Shown: in pieces, positions 8,751-15,400 of the stretch
Layout of the letters: each line of letters opens with the position of its first letter
Numbering within the stretch: the first letter of the stretch is position 1
Assembly: GCA_017540385.1 (NCBI GenBank)
Contig: JAFYBD010000269.1
Span: 1-24,044 of the forward strand
Direction: 5' to 3'
DNA from: Lentisphaeria bacterium
GTDB taxonomy: Bacteria; Verrucomicrobiota; Lentisphaeria; Victivallales; UBA1829
DNA: 24,044 nt
The notes under the pieces: model-generated
Told to the model about the DNA's origin: nothing
What the model saw: the letters and a program-made list of their open reading frames with translations, nothing else
The model's database searches: none
Program-made: the position numbers and the translations under genes

Positions 8751-9110
8751 TTAGAATTTAAGACCGGCCTTGCGGGCTGCGTCGGCGAGTGCTTTGATTC
8801 TGCCGTGATACTGGAAACCGCTGCGGTCGAAGACGACGGCGGAGATTCCGGCGGCGATGGCCTTTTCGGCGGCGAGTTTGCCGAGGGCCGCTGCGGCCTC
8901 GACGTTGCGCTTGAGGTTCAGGGCCTTGAACTCGGGAGCGAGCGTGGAGCTGGACGCGAGCGTGACGCCGGCGTCGTCGTCGATGAACTGGCAGTACATG
9001 TTGTTCGCGGTGAGACTGACGCAGAAGCGGGGGACGGAGGCCGTCCCGGCGACTTTCTTGCGGAGACGCACATGGCGAAGCTGTCTTCTGACTTGGGAAT
9101 TGCGAGTCAT
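8751..9110 (-). CDS. rplR: 50S ribosomal protein L18 (uL18)
   Basis: This 119-aa protein binds 5S rRNA with L5 in the central protuberance. The sequence begins MTRNSQVRRQLRHVRLRKKVAGTASVPRFCVSLTANNMYCQFIDDDAGVTLASSST and ends VVFDRSGFQYHGRIKALADAARKAGLKF, the classic L18 C-terminus. A longer frame starts at a GTG at 9125, but AAAGGA (9117-9122) lies six nt before the ATG at 9110, so the shorter start is used. The gap to the rplF stop codon is 18 nt. Confidence 0.97.
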   Translation of the reverse strand: MTRNSQVRRQLRHVRLRKKVAGTASVPRFCVSLTANNMYCQFIDDDAGVTLASSSTLAPEFKALNLKRNVEAAAALGKLAAEKAIAAGISAVVFDRSGFQYHGRIKALADAARKAGLKF

Positions 9111-9128
9111 TTTAATTCCTTTCACCCG

Positions 9129-9665
9129 TTATGCGTTCTTCTTACCGGGCTTGATCGTAACCTGTTCGTCGGAGTAACGAACACCCTTGCCCTTGTAAGG
9201 TTCAGGCTTGCGGAAAGCGCGGATGGTGGAGGCGACGGCGCCGACGAGCTGCTTGTCGAAGCCCTCGACGGTGATTTTGTAGCCGTCGGCGACGGTCATC
9301 TTGATGCCTTCCGGCACGGTGTAGTTGATGTCGTGGGAATAGCCGACCTTGAGCGTGAGCTTGTTGCCGGCGAGGTCGGCGCGGAAGCCGACGCCGACGA
9401 TCTCGAGCGACTTGGAGTAACCCTTGGAGACGCCGATGACGGCGTTCTGGATCAGGGCGCGGTTCAGACCGTGCATGGCCTTGGCGTTGTCAAGGTCGGT
9501 GTCGCGGGAGAGAACCACCTGGTCGCCTTCGACTGCGACGGTGATGTGCTTCTGGGTGGGGATGGAGAGGGTTCCGAGCTTGCCGGTGACGACGGTGGCG
9601 CCGTCCTCGACTTTGACGGTGACGCCTGCGGGGATGACGACCGGTTTTTTACCAATACGAGACAT
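9129..9665 (-). CDS. rplF: 50S ribosomal protein L6 (uL6)
   Basis: This 178-aa protein lies near the sarcin-ricin loop. MSRIGKKPVVIPAGVTVKVED is the typical bacterial L6 N-terminus. The duplicated L6 fold is visible, with the second domain ending GVRYSDEQVTIKPGKKNA (the family has GVRYxxExVxxKxGKK). The ATG has GAGGAG just upstream. It lies 15 nt after rpsH. Confidence 0.98.
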   Translation of the reverse strand: MSRIGKKPVVIPAGVTVKVEDGATVVTGKLGTLSIPTQKHITVAVEGDQVVLSRDTDLDNAKAMHGLNRALIQNAVIGVSKGYSKSLEIVGVGFRADLAGNKLTLKVGYSHDINYTVPEGIKMTVADGYKITVEGFDKQLVGAVASTIRAFRKPEPYKGKGVRYSDEQVTIKPGKKNA

Positions 9666-9680
9666 GATGACTCCTCAAAA

Positions 9681-10073
9681 TTACCAGACGTAGCAGAGAA
9701 TCTCTCCGCCCACGTTTTGTTTCTCGGCGTCCTTGCCGCTCAGTACACCTCTCGAGGTGGAGAGGATGGCGATACCCATGCCGTCTTTGACCTTCGGAAT
9801 GTTCTGGCTGCCGCAGTACAGTCTGCACGACGGCTTGGAAACACGCTGGAGGTTTTCGATGACGGGCTGGCGTTTGAAGTATTTCATGGTGATCTTCAGA
9901 ACCTTCTTCGTTTCACCCTCGACGACATAGTCGGCGATGTAGCCTTCCTGCTTGAGGACTTCCGCGATGGCGGTCTTCATGATGGAAGAAGGCATGGAAA
10001 CGACCTTCTGCATGGACATGCAGCCGTTGCGAAGGCGCGTCAGCATATCTGAAATCGGATCCTGCATACTCAT
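9681..10073 (-). CDS. rpsH: 30S ribosomal protein S8 (uS8)
   Basis: This 130-aa protein binds the 16S rRNA central domain and is the spc operon translational repressor in E. coli. MSMQDPISDMLTRLRNG is the conserved N-terminus. The C-terminal motif LSTSRGVLSGKDAEKQNVGGEILCYVW (family STSxGvmtdxeArxxxvGGexLxyvW) is intact. AAAGGA precedes the ATG. Whether S8 autoregulation operates here cannot be read from the sequence. Confidence 0.98.
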   Translation of the reverse strand: MSMQDPISDMLTRLRNGCMSMQKVVSMPSSIMKTAIAEVLKQEGYIADYVVEGETKKVLKITMKYFKRQPVIENLQRVSKPSCRLYCGSQNIPKVKDGMGIAILSTSRGVLSGKDAEKQNVGGEILCYVW

Positions 10074-10091
10074 TTGTTCGATTCCTTTCTG

Positions 10092-10277
10092 TTACCAACT
10101 GGCCTTAATCACGCCCGGGATCTGGCCGGTGGAGGCCATTTCACGGAAGCAGATACGGCAGAGTTTAAATTTGCGGATGACGGCACGCGGGCGACCGCAG
10201 GCAGCGCAGCGCGTATAGCTGCGGACTTTGAATTTCCCGCCACGTTTCTGTTTCGCTATCAGACTTTTCTTAGCCAT
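10092..10277 (-). CDS. rpsN: 30S ribosomal protein S14, zinc-binding short type
   Basis: The 61-aa protein has the two CxxC pairs of the zinc-type S14: Cys24-xx-Cys27 (RCAACGRP) and Cys40-xx-Cys43 (LCRICFREMA). It ends with GQIPGVIKASW. This is the short, zinc-containing (C+) form rather than the roughly 100-aa zinc-free form of E. coli. It sits in the normal spc position between rplE and rpsH, with AAGGAG upstream. Confidence 0.97.
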   Translation of the reverse strand: MAKKSLIAKQKRGGKFKVRSYTRCAACGRPRAVIRKFKLCRICFREMASTGQIPGVIKASW

Positions 10278-10291
10278 TTCTCAACGTCTCC

Positions 10292-10828
10292 TTACTTGGC
10301 GAACGGGAAGTCCAGCATGGTGAGAAGTTCCTTCGCCGCGGCGTCGGTCTTCGCGCTGGTCACGATCGTGATGTTCATTCCGAGCGGATACTTGATCTTG
10401 TCGAGGTCGATTTCAGTGAAGATCGACACATCGGGGATCCCGAGGTTGTAGTTTCCGACGTGGTCGAAGCCCTTCTTCGGAATGCCGCGGAAGTCGCGGA
10501 CGCGGGGGAAGGCGTTGTGGACCAGACGATCGAGGAACTGGTACATGCGGTCGCCGCGGAGGGTGACCATCAGACCCACGGACATGCCGGCGCGGAGTTT
10601 GAAGTTGGCGATGTTCTTCCGGGACTTGCAGACGACCGGGGCCTGACCTGCGATGGCGGAGAGATGGGTGCGTGCCTCGGAGAAGGCGTCCTTTTCCATC
10701 TTGGTGCCGATGCCGGTGCTGAGGACGATCTTCTTCAGCTTCGGAATCTCCATGACGTTCTTGAGTCCGAGTTTTTCCTGAAGAGCGGGGCGGACCTGCT
10801 CATTGTAGTATTTTCTCATATCGGGCAT
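10292..10828 (-). CDS. rplE: 50S ribosomal protein L5 (uL5)
   Basis: This 178-aa 5S rRNA-binding protein matches L5 throughout: MRKYYNEQVRPALQEKLGLKNVMEIPKLKKIVLSTGIG, then FRGIPKKGFDHVGNYNLGIPDVSIFTEIDLDKIKYPLGMNITIVTSAKTDAAAKELL. The chosen ATG (MPDMRKYY) has GGAGG nine nt upstream. A second ATG three codons later would give the more usual length and cannot be excluded. Confidence 0.97.
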   Translation of the reverse strand: MPDMRKYYNEQVRPALQEKLGLKNVMEIPKLKKIVLSTGIGTKMEKDAFSEARTHLSAIAGQAPVVCKSRKNIANFKLRAGMSVGLMVTLRGDRMYQFLDRLVHNAFPRVRDFRGIPKKGFDHVGNYNLGIPDVSIFTEIDLDKIKYPLGMNITIVTSAKTDAAAKELLTMLDFPFAK

Positions 10829-10844
10829 TGTTCAGTTCCTCCAC

Positions 10845-11153
10845 TCACTCGGCCTTCTTCGCGCCTTCGTCGGCGGAAGCGATCTTCTTGACGTTGGAGA
10901 CGTGCACGGAGACGGCGCGGTCGACGAGGCCGCCGTTCGGATTCGCGGCGCTCTTGCGGACGGTGCGCTTCTTCGTGATGCGTTCACGGTCGCGGTCGGT
11001 GGGATTCTCGATTTCGAGGACGACGCGGTCTTTCTTCTTCAGGATGGCCACGACTTTGGCGGTCTTGTTCTTCCAGCCGCCGCTGATGACCTGCACCGTG
11101 TCGTTCTTCTTGACGTGGTAGTGCTTCTGGCACTTGTTCAATTCGCTGTTCAT
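10845..11153 (-). CDS. rplX: 50S ribosomal protein L24 (uL24)
   Basis: This 102-aa assembly-initiator protein carries the KOW motif in VKKNDTVQVISGGWKNKTAKVVAILKKKDRVVLE. The N-terminus has about 12 residues more (MNSELNKCQKHYH) than the usual form that begins near MKIKKGD. The ATG overlaps the rplN stop codon by one base and has GGAGG seven nt upstream inside rplN, so the extension looks genuine and translation is probably coupled. Confidence 0.96.
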   Translation of the reverse strand: MNSELNKCQKHYHVKKNDTVQVISGGWKNKTAKVVAILKKKDRVVLEIENPTDRDRERITKKRTVRKSAANPNGGLVDRAVSVHVSNVKKIASADEGAKKAE

Positions 11154-11518
11154 CAGAGGACCTCCGGCGCCAGGGAAATGATTTTCATGAAGTTCTTGTC
11201 GCGGAGTTCACGCGCGACCGGTCCGAAGATACGGGTGCCCTTCGGGTTCTTCTGGTCGTCGATGATGACCGCGGCGTTCTTGTCGAAGCGCAGATAGGAG
11301 CCGTCGGGACGACGGATGCGCGCGGCAGTGCGGACGACGACGGCCTTGACGACGTCGCCTTTCTTCACGGTACCGCCGGGGATGGCTTCCTTGACGGTGG
11401 CGGTGACGATATCGCCGATGGAGGCGATGGTCTTGCGCTGGCCGAGGACGGTGATGAGCACGATGCGCTTGGCGCCGGAATTGTCGGCGACTTCAAAACT
11501 GGATTGCATCTGAACCAT
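11153..11518 (-). CDS. rplN: 50S ribosomal protein L14 (uL14)
   Basis: This 121-aa protein lies at the subunit interface. MVQMQSSFEVADNSGAKRIVLITVLG is canonical for the N-terminus, as is VIIDDQKNPKGTRIFGPVARELRDKNFMKIISLAPEVL for the C-terminus. GAGGAG lies upstream of the ATG. In E. coli rplN starts the separate spc operon. Here it lies only 15 nt after rpsQ with no visible promoter, so the S10 and spc parts look fused. Confidence 0.98.
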   Translation of the reverse strand: MVQMQSSFEVADNSGAKRIVLITVLGQRKTIASIGDIVTATVKEAIPGGTVKKGDVVKAVVVRTAARIRRPDGSYLRFDKNAAVIIDDQKNPKGTRIFGPVARELRDKNFMKIISLAPEVL

Positions 11519-11533
11519 GGTTCAAGTCTCCTC

Positions 11534-11833
11534 TTATTCGCCGCGGCTGATGATTTTGACCAGGCGCCAGCGCTTGGACTTGCTCAGGGGGCGGGTCTCC
11601 GCGATCATGACCTGATCGCCGACTTTCGCTTCGTTGTTCTCGTCATGAGCGGCGTAGCGGACGTGGCTCTTGACGACCTTCTTGTACCGGGGGTGCGCGG
11701 AACGGGTGACGATTTCAACGACGATCGTCTTGTTCTGAACGTCGCTGACAACGTTACCGACGCGGGTTTTCCGGTGGCCGCGAACGACAGCGGAGGCTGC
11801 GGCGGCGGTATCAGTCTTAATGGTTTCGTCCAT
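11534..11833 (-). CDS. rpsQ: 30S ribosomal protein S17 (uS17)
   Basis: The 99-aa protein has the S17 OB-fold core: RKTRVGNVVSDVQNKTIVVEIVTRSAHPRYKKVVKSHVRYAAHDENNEAKVGDQVMIAETRPLSKSKRWRLVKII. It is preceded by a roughly 18-residue Ala/Thr-rich extension (MDETIKTDTAAAASAVVR) that is absent from the common 80-90-aa form. AAGGA precedes the ATG. Confidence 0.97.
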   Translation of the reverse strand: MDETIKTDTAAAASAVVRGHRKTRVGNVVSDVQNKTIVVEIVTRSAHPRYKKVVKSHVRYAAHDENNEAKVGDQVMIAETRPLSKSKRWRLVKIISRGE

Positions 11834-11845
11834 TTCTGGTATTCC

Positions 11846-12073
11846 TTATTTGCCGGCCGAAGCACGATTGTTGAGTTCGGTCATCACCCGGGCGAGGTTG
11901 CGGCGGGCGAGGCGGATTTTGGCCGGGCTTTCAAGCTGACCGGATTTGGCCTGGGCGCGGAGGAGGAACTTTTCCTTGCGGAGAGCGGCGTCGCGGGCGA
12001 CGAGTTCGTCCTGAGGGAGTTCGCGGATCTGCTTCATAGCCTTGTTGACAGTGGGCTTGGAATTCTTTTTCAT
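11846..12073 (-). CDS. rpmC: 50S ribosomal protein L29 (uL29)
   Basis: This 75-aa protein sits near the polypeptide exit tunnel. The helical-hairpin L29 pattern is recognisable (IRELPQDELVARDAALRKEKFLLRAQAKSGQLESPAKIRLARRNLARVMTELNNR). A basic N-terminal extension of about ten residues makes it slightly longer than usual. GAGGAAGG precedes the ATG, and rplP lies 18 nt upstream. Confidence 0.95.
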   Translation of the reverse strand: MKKNSKPTVNKAMKQIRELPQDELVARDAALRKEKFLLRAQAKSGQLESPAKIRLARRNLARVMTELNNRASAGK

Positions 12074-12091
12074 GTCAGTACCTTCCTCACG

Positions 12092-12511
12092 TTAAACGGC
12101 CGGGACGCGCGAGACGAAGCGGCAGCGGATCGGGAGTTTGGAAGCCGCGAGGCTCATGGCCTCCTTGGCGAGGGTCTCGGAGCAGCCGGAGATTTCGAAG
12201 AGCATGCGGCCGGGCTGCACGGGGGCGACCCAGTATTCGACGTTGCCCTTGCCCTTGCCCATACGGACTTCCAGGGGCTTCTTGGTGCAGGGCTTGTACG
12301 GGAACAGGCGAATCCACACCTGACCGCGGCGTTTCATGTGGCGGGTGATCGCGACACGGGCGGCTTCGATCTGGGCGGCGGTCAGGAAACCGCGCTCAAA
12401 CGTCTGCAATCCGAAATCGCCGAAGTCCAGTTTGTTGCAACGTTGGGACAGCCCGGCGTTATTACCGCGCTGCACCTTTCTGTGCTTTACTCTTTTTGGC
12501 ATTAACGGCAT
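12092..12511 (-). CDS. rplP: 50S ribosomal protein L16 (uL16)
   Basis: This 139-aa protein lies close to the A-site tRNA and the peptidyl transferase centre. MPLMPKRVKHRKVQRGNNAG matches the L16 N-terminus. GRMLFEISGCSETLAKEAMSLAASKLPIRCRFVSR matches the C-terminal half. The ATG at 12511 has GGAGG (12521-12525) nine nt upstream, inside rpsC. The first 50 nt of the gene overlap the end of rpsC in another frame. An internal ATG at 12502 could shorten the overlap but is worse placed for that ribosome-binding site. Confidence 0.97.
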   Translation of the reverse strand: MPLMPKRVKHRKVQRGNNAGLSQRCNKLDFGDFGLQTFERGFLTAAQIEAARVAITRHMKRRGQVWIRLFPYKPCTKKPLEVRMGKGKGNVEYWVAPVQPGRMLFEISGCSETLAKEAMSLAASKLPIRCRFVSRVPAV

Positions 12512-13163
12512 TTTGCATTTCCTCCGTGAGTTCCTTATGACAGATCCAAACCTTCACGCCGATCTTGCCAGCGGTCGTGTTGGCCTCGGTGAATCCGTAG
12601 TCGATGTAGGCCTTAAGTGTCTGGAGGGGCGTGCGCCCTTCCTTATACGTTTCGGTACGAGCCAGTTCGGCGGCGCCAAGGCGGCCGGAGCACTGGATTT
12701 TGACGCCTTCCGCGCCGAGGTCCATCGCAGTCTGGATGGCCTTCTTCATGGCGCGGCGGAAACCGATGCGGCGTTCGAGCTGCGCCGCGACGTTCTCGGC
12801 GACGAGCTGAGCGTTGGTCTCGGGCTGCTTGACCTCGATGACGTCCACGATGAGCTCCTGCCCCTTGTCGAGCAGCTTGCTCACGTCTTCGCGGAGTCTG
12901 TCGATCTCGGCGTCCTTGCCGCCCTTCTTGCCCAGGAGCACGCCGGGGCGGGCAGCGAAAATGGTGGTGCGAACGCGGTTGAAGTAGCGTTCGATCAGAA
13001 TGTTGGAGATAGCGGCCTGATTGTAGTTCTTCTTGATGAACGTACGGACTTTGCGGTCCTCATGAAGCCACGTCCCGAAGTTGTCCTTGCGGGCAAACCA
13101 CCGGGAGCACCAATTCTTGTTCAGGGCCAGTCTCAGCCCGATTGGATTAATTTTTTGTCCCAC
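12462..13163 (-). CDS. rpsC: 30S ribosomal protein S3 (uS3)
   Basis: This 233-aa protein lies at the mRNA entry channel. MGQKINPIGLRLALNKNWCSRWF is canonical. The KH type 2 domain carries the loop GKKGG in LLGKKGGKDAEIDRLREDV. The C-terminal domain has GVKIQCSGRLGAAELARTETYKEGRTPLQTLKAYIDYG. The start codon is GTG at 13163, with AAAGGA seven nt upstream. The last 17 codons (tail rich in Lys, Ala and Gln) overlap the start of rplP. Confidence 0.98.
   Translation of the reverse strand: MGQKINPIGLRLALNKNWCSRWFARKDNFGTWLHEDRKVRTFIKKNYNQAAISNILIERYFNRVRTTIFAARPGVLLGKKGGKDAEIDRLREDVSKLLDKGQELIVDVIEVKQPETNAQLVAENVAAQLERRIGFRRAMKKAIQTAMDLGAEGVKIQCSGRLGAAELARTETYKEGRTPLQTLKAYIDYGFTEANTTAGKIGVKVWICHKELTEEMQNAVNAKKSKAQKGAAR
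12521..12525 (-). promoter_or_regulatory. Shine-Dalgarno of rplP inside rpsC
   Basis: GGAGG on the minus strand lies nine nt before the rplP ATG at 12511, within the rpsC codons for EEMQN. It decides the rplP start and means rplP initiation happens on mRNA still being read for S3. Confidence 0.75.
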
Positions 13164-13180
13164 TGTGATTTCCTTTCATC

Positions 13181-13510
13181 TCAGTCGTCGGTGAGAACCA
13201 CGGTGAAGTGGCTCATGCGTTTGCGGATTCTGCCCGCCATGCCGCGTGCTTTGGGGCGGAAACGCTTCAGCATCGGACCGGGGTCCGCCACTGCGGTTTT
13301 CACCTTCAAAGACGCTTCGTTCAAACCGCTCTCGGCTGCGGCTGCCTTGGCGCATTTGAGCGTCTTGGCGAACAGCTTGGCGGCCTTTCTCGGGGAAAGC
13401 TCCGCGATCGCAAGCGCCTCGGCGTACGGTTTGCCCTGGATGACCCGGGAGAAATCCATACCCTTGGAGGGAGCGATGCGGACATACTTTGTTACTGCCC
13501 GAACTTCCAT
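13181..13510 (-). CDS. rplV: 50S ribosomal protein L22 (uL22)
   Basis: This 109-aa protein lines the exit tunnel. MEVRAVTKYVRIAPSKGMDFSRVIQGKPYAEALAIAELSPRKAAKLFAKTLKCAKAAA matches the L22 N-terminal half. GPMLKRFRPKARGMAGRIRKRMSHFTVVL is the beta-hairpin region. It is the first gene of this ribosomal protein operon. No rpsS, rplB or other S10-operon gene lies upstream. The Shine-Dalgarno is weak (GCGAG about six nt before the ATG), unlike the strong sites of the following genes. rpsC begins 17 nt downstream. Confidence 0.97.
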   Translation of the reverse strand: MEVRAVTKYVRIAPSKGMDFSRVIQGKPYAEALAIAELSPRKAAKLFAKTLKCAKAAAAESGLNEASLKVKTAVADPGPMLKRFRPKARGMAGRIRKRMSHFTVVLTDD

Positions 13511-13740
13511 GTTTTTCTCGCTTTGTTGCTATGGTTTTGGGTTGAAGATGGTTCGAATGTATGTATTTGAGCATCCCGAATCGACGGCGCAATGCTCCGC
13601 CGACCCGGAACGGGTTTCCAATGGGACCGCCGTCCTCCACGTCTGATACCGAGCATTTTCAGCGCTGCTGAGTGTCCTCGGGCAACGATCGCTTCGAATG
13701 GCGAAGTTGGACCGCCGATGCGTTTTTCCGCATCAACGGA
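13511..13740 (-). promoter_or_regulatory. Structured 5' leader of the rplV-secY operon
   Basis: About 230 nt lie between the predicted promoter and rplV with no convincing gene. Minus-strand hairpins visible by eye are GATGCG-GAAAAA-CGCATC near the 5' end, ACCCG-TTC-CGGGT, and GAGCAT paired with ATGCTC across 17 nt. CGGCGGTCC occurs twice as a direct repeat. Leaders of this length before ribosomal protein operons often carry a repressor-binding site. That role is inference, and no known motif was recognised. Confidence 0.45.
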
Positions 13741-13746
13741 GTTATT

Positions 13747-13775
13747 ACTATACAATCACCGGGCCGATTTTTCCA
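13747..13775 (-). promoter_or_regulatory. Probable promoter of the ribosomal protein operon, with A-tract upstream region
   Basis: Minus-strand -35 TGGAAA (13770-13775), a 17-nt spacer and -10 TATAGT (13747-13752). Upstream, about 13776-13870 is an AT-rich island with several A/T runs of six or seven (AAAAAAA, AAAAAA, TTTTTT). These are placed as an UP element would be in this otherwise GC-rich DNA. The combination fits a strong, growth-rate-regulated promoter. Confidence 0.65.
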
Positions 13776-13878
13776 GTCGGTTTTCGAAAAAAGTGGAGTT
13801 TTTTCTCGTTTTTTTCCAAATCGCGCCGGTTTTTCCGATGTTTTGCATATTTATTCGATAATTTTCTTTGAACTTTTT

Positions 13879-15066
13879 TCAGTTCCGGAAGAACCGGTCC
13901 ACAGCTTTCAGGACGCGCATCGTCCGCGTCATCCGCGGCTCGATCGCACCCTTCGGACAGTGTTCCTGACAGCAGAAACACCGGATGCAGTGCGGCAGAT
14001 CGAACGCCGGTCTGCCGTTGACCAGCCGGAGCGATTTCGGCGGACACATCCTGACGCAGACGCCGCAGCCGACGCATTTTTTCGGATCGAGTTTCGGATT
14101 CACGACGAGCGCCCGGTGCAGGATCTTCTGGAGATGTTTCGGGATCCCGACGCCGAGATGCAGCTGCGCCATGTCCATGACCGGCTGGTCCGGGAGCGCG
14201 AGGGGTTCGCAGACCGGGACGTCGCCGATGCGGTCGATGATCGCGGGATCGGGGATCAGATTCCGCGCGGCTGCCCGGCGGAACAGCGGCAGGGTGGCCG
14301 GATCGACGCCGAGGATCTTCGCCGCGTCGTGATCCAGCGCGAGGGCGTCGGTGCCGCCGGCGACGAAGAAACGGTCGGTCGGGGTGCCAGCGCCGGGGCC
14401 GTTGCCCTCCATGCAGGTGACGGCGTCGAGCAGGCTGAAATCCGGCCGGACCACGAGATAGAGGTCGAGCAGCATGTCGGCGAATTTGTCGTAGTCGCGT
14501 CCGACTGCCAGATGCCACGCCAGACGGTCGCCGCCGTTCACGAGTCCGAAGAGGTTCTTCACGCAGAACGTGAGGGTCATCATGCCGTGGGTCTTCGCCT
14601 TCGCGAGATCGGCCACGAAATCGAATTCGCGGAATTCGTTCGCGATCTCGAGGTTGTGGTAGCAGACGGAGTCAAGCGGCGGCTGTTTTTTGTAGTCGCC
14701 GAAATTCGCCGCCGTGACGCCGAGCGCTTTGAGTTCGTCGAGGATCCCCATCGCCTTCAGCACCTGTGGCGCGGTCTGGACCGCGGGATTCTCCAGGACG
14801 GCTACGCGCGATGCCCCGGCATCGAGGAAGAGTCGCGCCGTCTCCACGATGAACCGCGGATTGACCGCCTGCGGGTCGTTGTTCTTGCGCCAGGCCAGCA
14901 GATTCGGCTTCAGCATCACGGATTTGCCGGAGACGCCGCCGACGGCCTCGATCTGGGGCGTCAGGACGCGTTCCAGGGCGGGACGGAGCGCCTGCGCGGA
15001 GTAGTCCGGGCAGGAAGCGAACGCGAGTCTGATGCGGCGGGAGTTTTTTTCGGCGGGAGAGTCCAT
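13879..15066 (-). CDS. DUF362-family protein with C-terminal 2x[4Fe-4S] ferredoxin domain
   Basis: The 395-aa protein has a DUF362-type N-terminal region (about 1-270: VMLKPNLLAWRKNNDPQAVNPRFIVETARLFLDAGASRVAVLENPA, DFVADLAKAKTHGMMTLTFCVKNLFGLVNGGDR). A bacterial ferredoxin-like C-terminus follows, with two clusters: CVGCGVCVRMCP (331-342) and CIRCFCCQEHCP (360-371). Each has the four cysteines needed for a [4Fe-4S] centre. DUF362-ferredoxin fusions are widespread in anaerobes and their reaction is unknown. The ATG at 15066 is preferred over an upstream in-frame ATG at 15177, because a promoter-like sequence lies between them and the extra N-terminus does not resemble the family. Its own Shine-Dalgarno is poor. 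No hairpin terminator is visible after the stop, where the AT-rich promoter island of the next operon begins. Confidence 0.88.
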   Translation of the reverse strand: MDSPAEKNSRRIRLAFASCPDYSAQALRPALERVLTPQIEAVGGVSGKSVMLKPNLLAWRKNNDPQAVNPRFIVETARLFLDAGASRVAVLENPAVQTAPQVLKAMGILDELKALGVTAANFGDYKKQPPLDSVCYHNLEIANEFREFDFVADLAKAKTHGMMTLTFCVKNLFGLVNGGDRLAWHLAVGRDYDKFADMLLDLYLVVRPDFSLLDAVTCMEGNGPGAGTPTDRFFVAGGTDALALDHDAAKILGVDPATLPLFRRAAARNLIPDPAIIDRIGDVPVCEPLALPDQPVMDMAQLHLGVGIPKHLQKILHRALVVNPKLDPKKCVGCGVCVRMCPPKSLRLVNGRPAFDLPHCIRCFCCQEHCPKGAIEPRMTRTMRVLKAVDRFFRN

Positions 15067-15119
15067 GGGCTGTGCGATCGTGGTGTACGGGGTGTGATCG
15101 GGGCGAACCCCGGCCAAAT

Positions 15120-15147
15120 AATATACACGGCGGAACGTGAAATTCAA
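15120..15147 (-). promoter_or_regulatory. Putative promoter of the DUF362 gene, with UUCG hairpin at the transcript 5' end
   Basis: Minus-strand -35 TTGAAT (15142-15147), a 16-nt spacer and -10 TATATT (15120-15125). The predicted start falls near 15113, next to a CGGGG-TTCG-CCCCG hairpin (15099-15112) with the very stable UUCG tetraloop. The mRNA would begin at or inside this stem. Confidence 0.5.
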
Positions 15148-15190
15148 AAGGAACCTTGAAAAAACACGCCGTACCATGTATTTTATTTAG

Positions 15191-15355
15191 GGGCACCTCT
15201 AAAAATTGGTATTCGGCGGCTTTTCGCGTTTGGACCAAGTCCAACTGGTAAGATTTTCGGTGGTTACCTTCAGGTAGCCACGCTCAAATCTTCCTGCATT
15301 GGTCCTTTTGGTCCATGCGCTGAAAATCCATCCGATCTAATTTTTAGAGATACCC
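15191..15355. repeat. 165-bp foldback (MITE-like) element
   Basis: The ends are imperfect inverted repeats: GGGCACCTCTAAAAATT (15191-15207) against GGGTATCTCTAAAAATT read inward from 15355, 15 of 17 identical. Inside, nested complementary segments share almost the same centre. These are GGACCAA (15232-15238) with TTGGTCC (15299-15305 or 15308-15314), AAGATTT with AAATCTT (15250-15256/15286-15292), and GTGGTTACC-TTCA-GGTAGCCAC (15260-15281). It encodes no protein. Flanks are TTAG on the left and TTAA on the right, at most a degenerate target duplication. It could equally be a structured RNA leader for the phage operon. I favour a small non-autonomous mobile element. Confidence 0.6.
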
Positions 15356-15371
15356 TTAAGAGATACCCTGA
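15346..15371. repeat. 13-bp direct duplication of the foldback right tip
   Basis: AGAGATACCCTTA is followed immediately by AGAGATACCCTGA. This is a tandem 13-bp repeat matching in 12 of 13 positions. The first copy is the right tip of the 165-bp element. The second lies just outside it, about 30 nt before the terminase start codon. Confidence 0.75.
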
Positions 15372-15400
15372 AATCATTAGAGCGCACCCCCGGAGGAACG

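Noticed and set aside
13492..13755. 87-codon minus-strand frame upstream of rplV, considered as a displaced or broken rpsS
   Set aside because: It has no S19 motifs, overlaps the rplV start, and its ATG lies upstream of the predicted -10 and so outside the transcript.
13672..15159. 495-codon plus-strand frame opposite the DUF362 gene
   Set aside because: It is a shadow frame. The minus strand has clear DUF362 and ferredoxin motifs.
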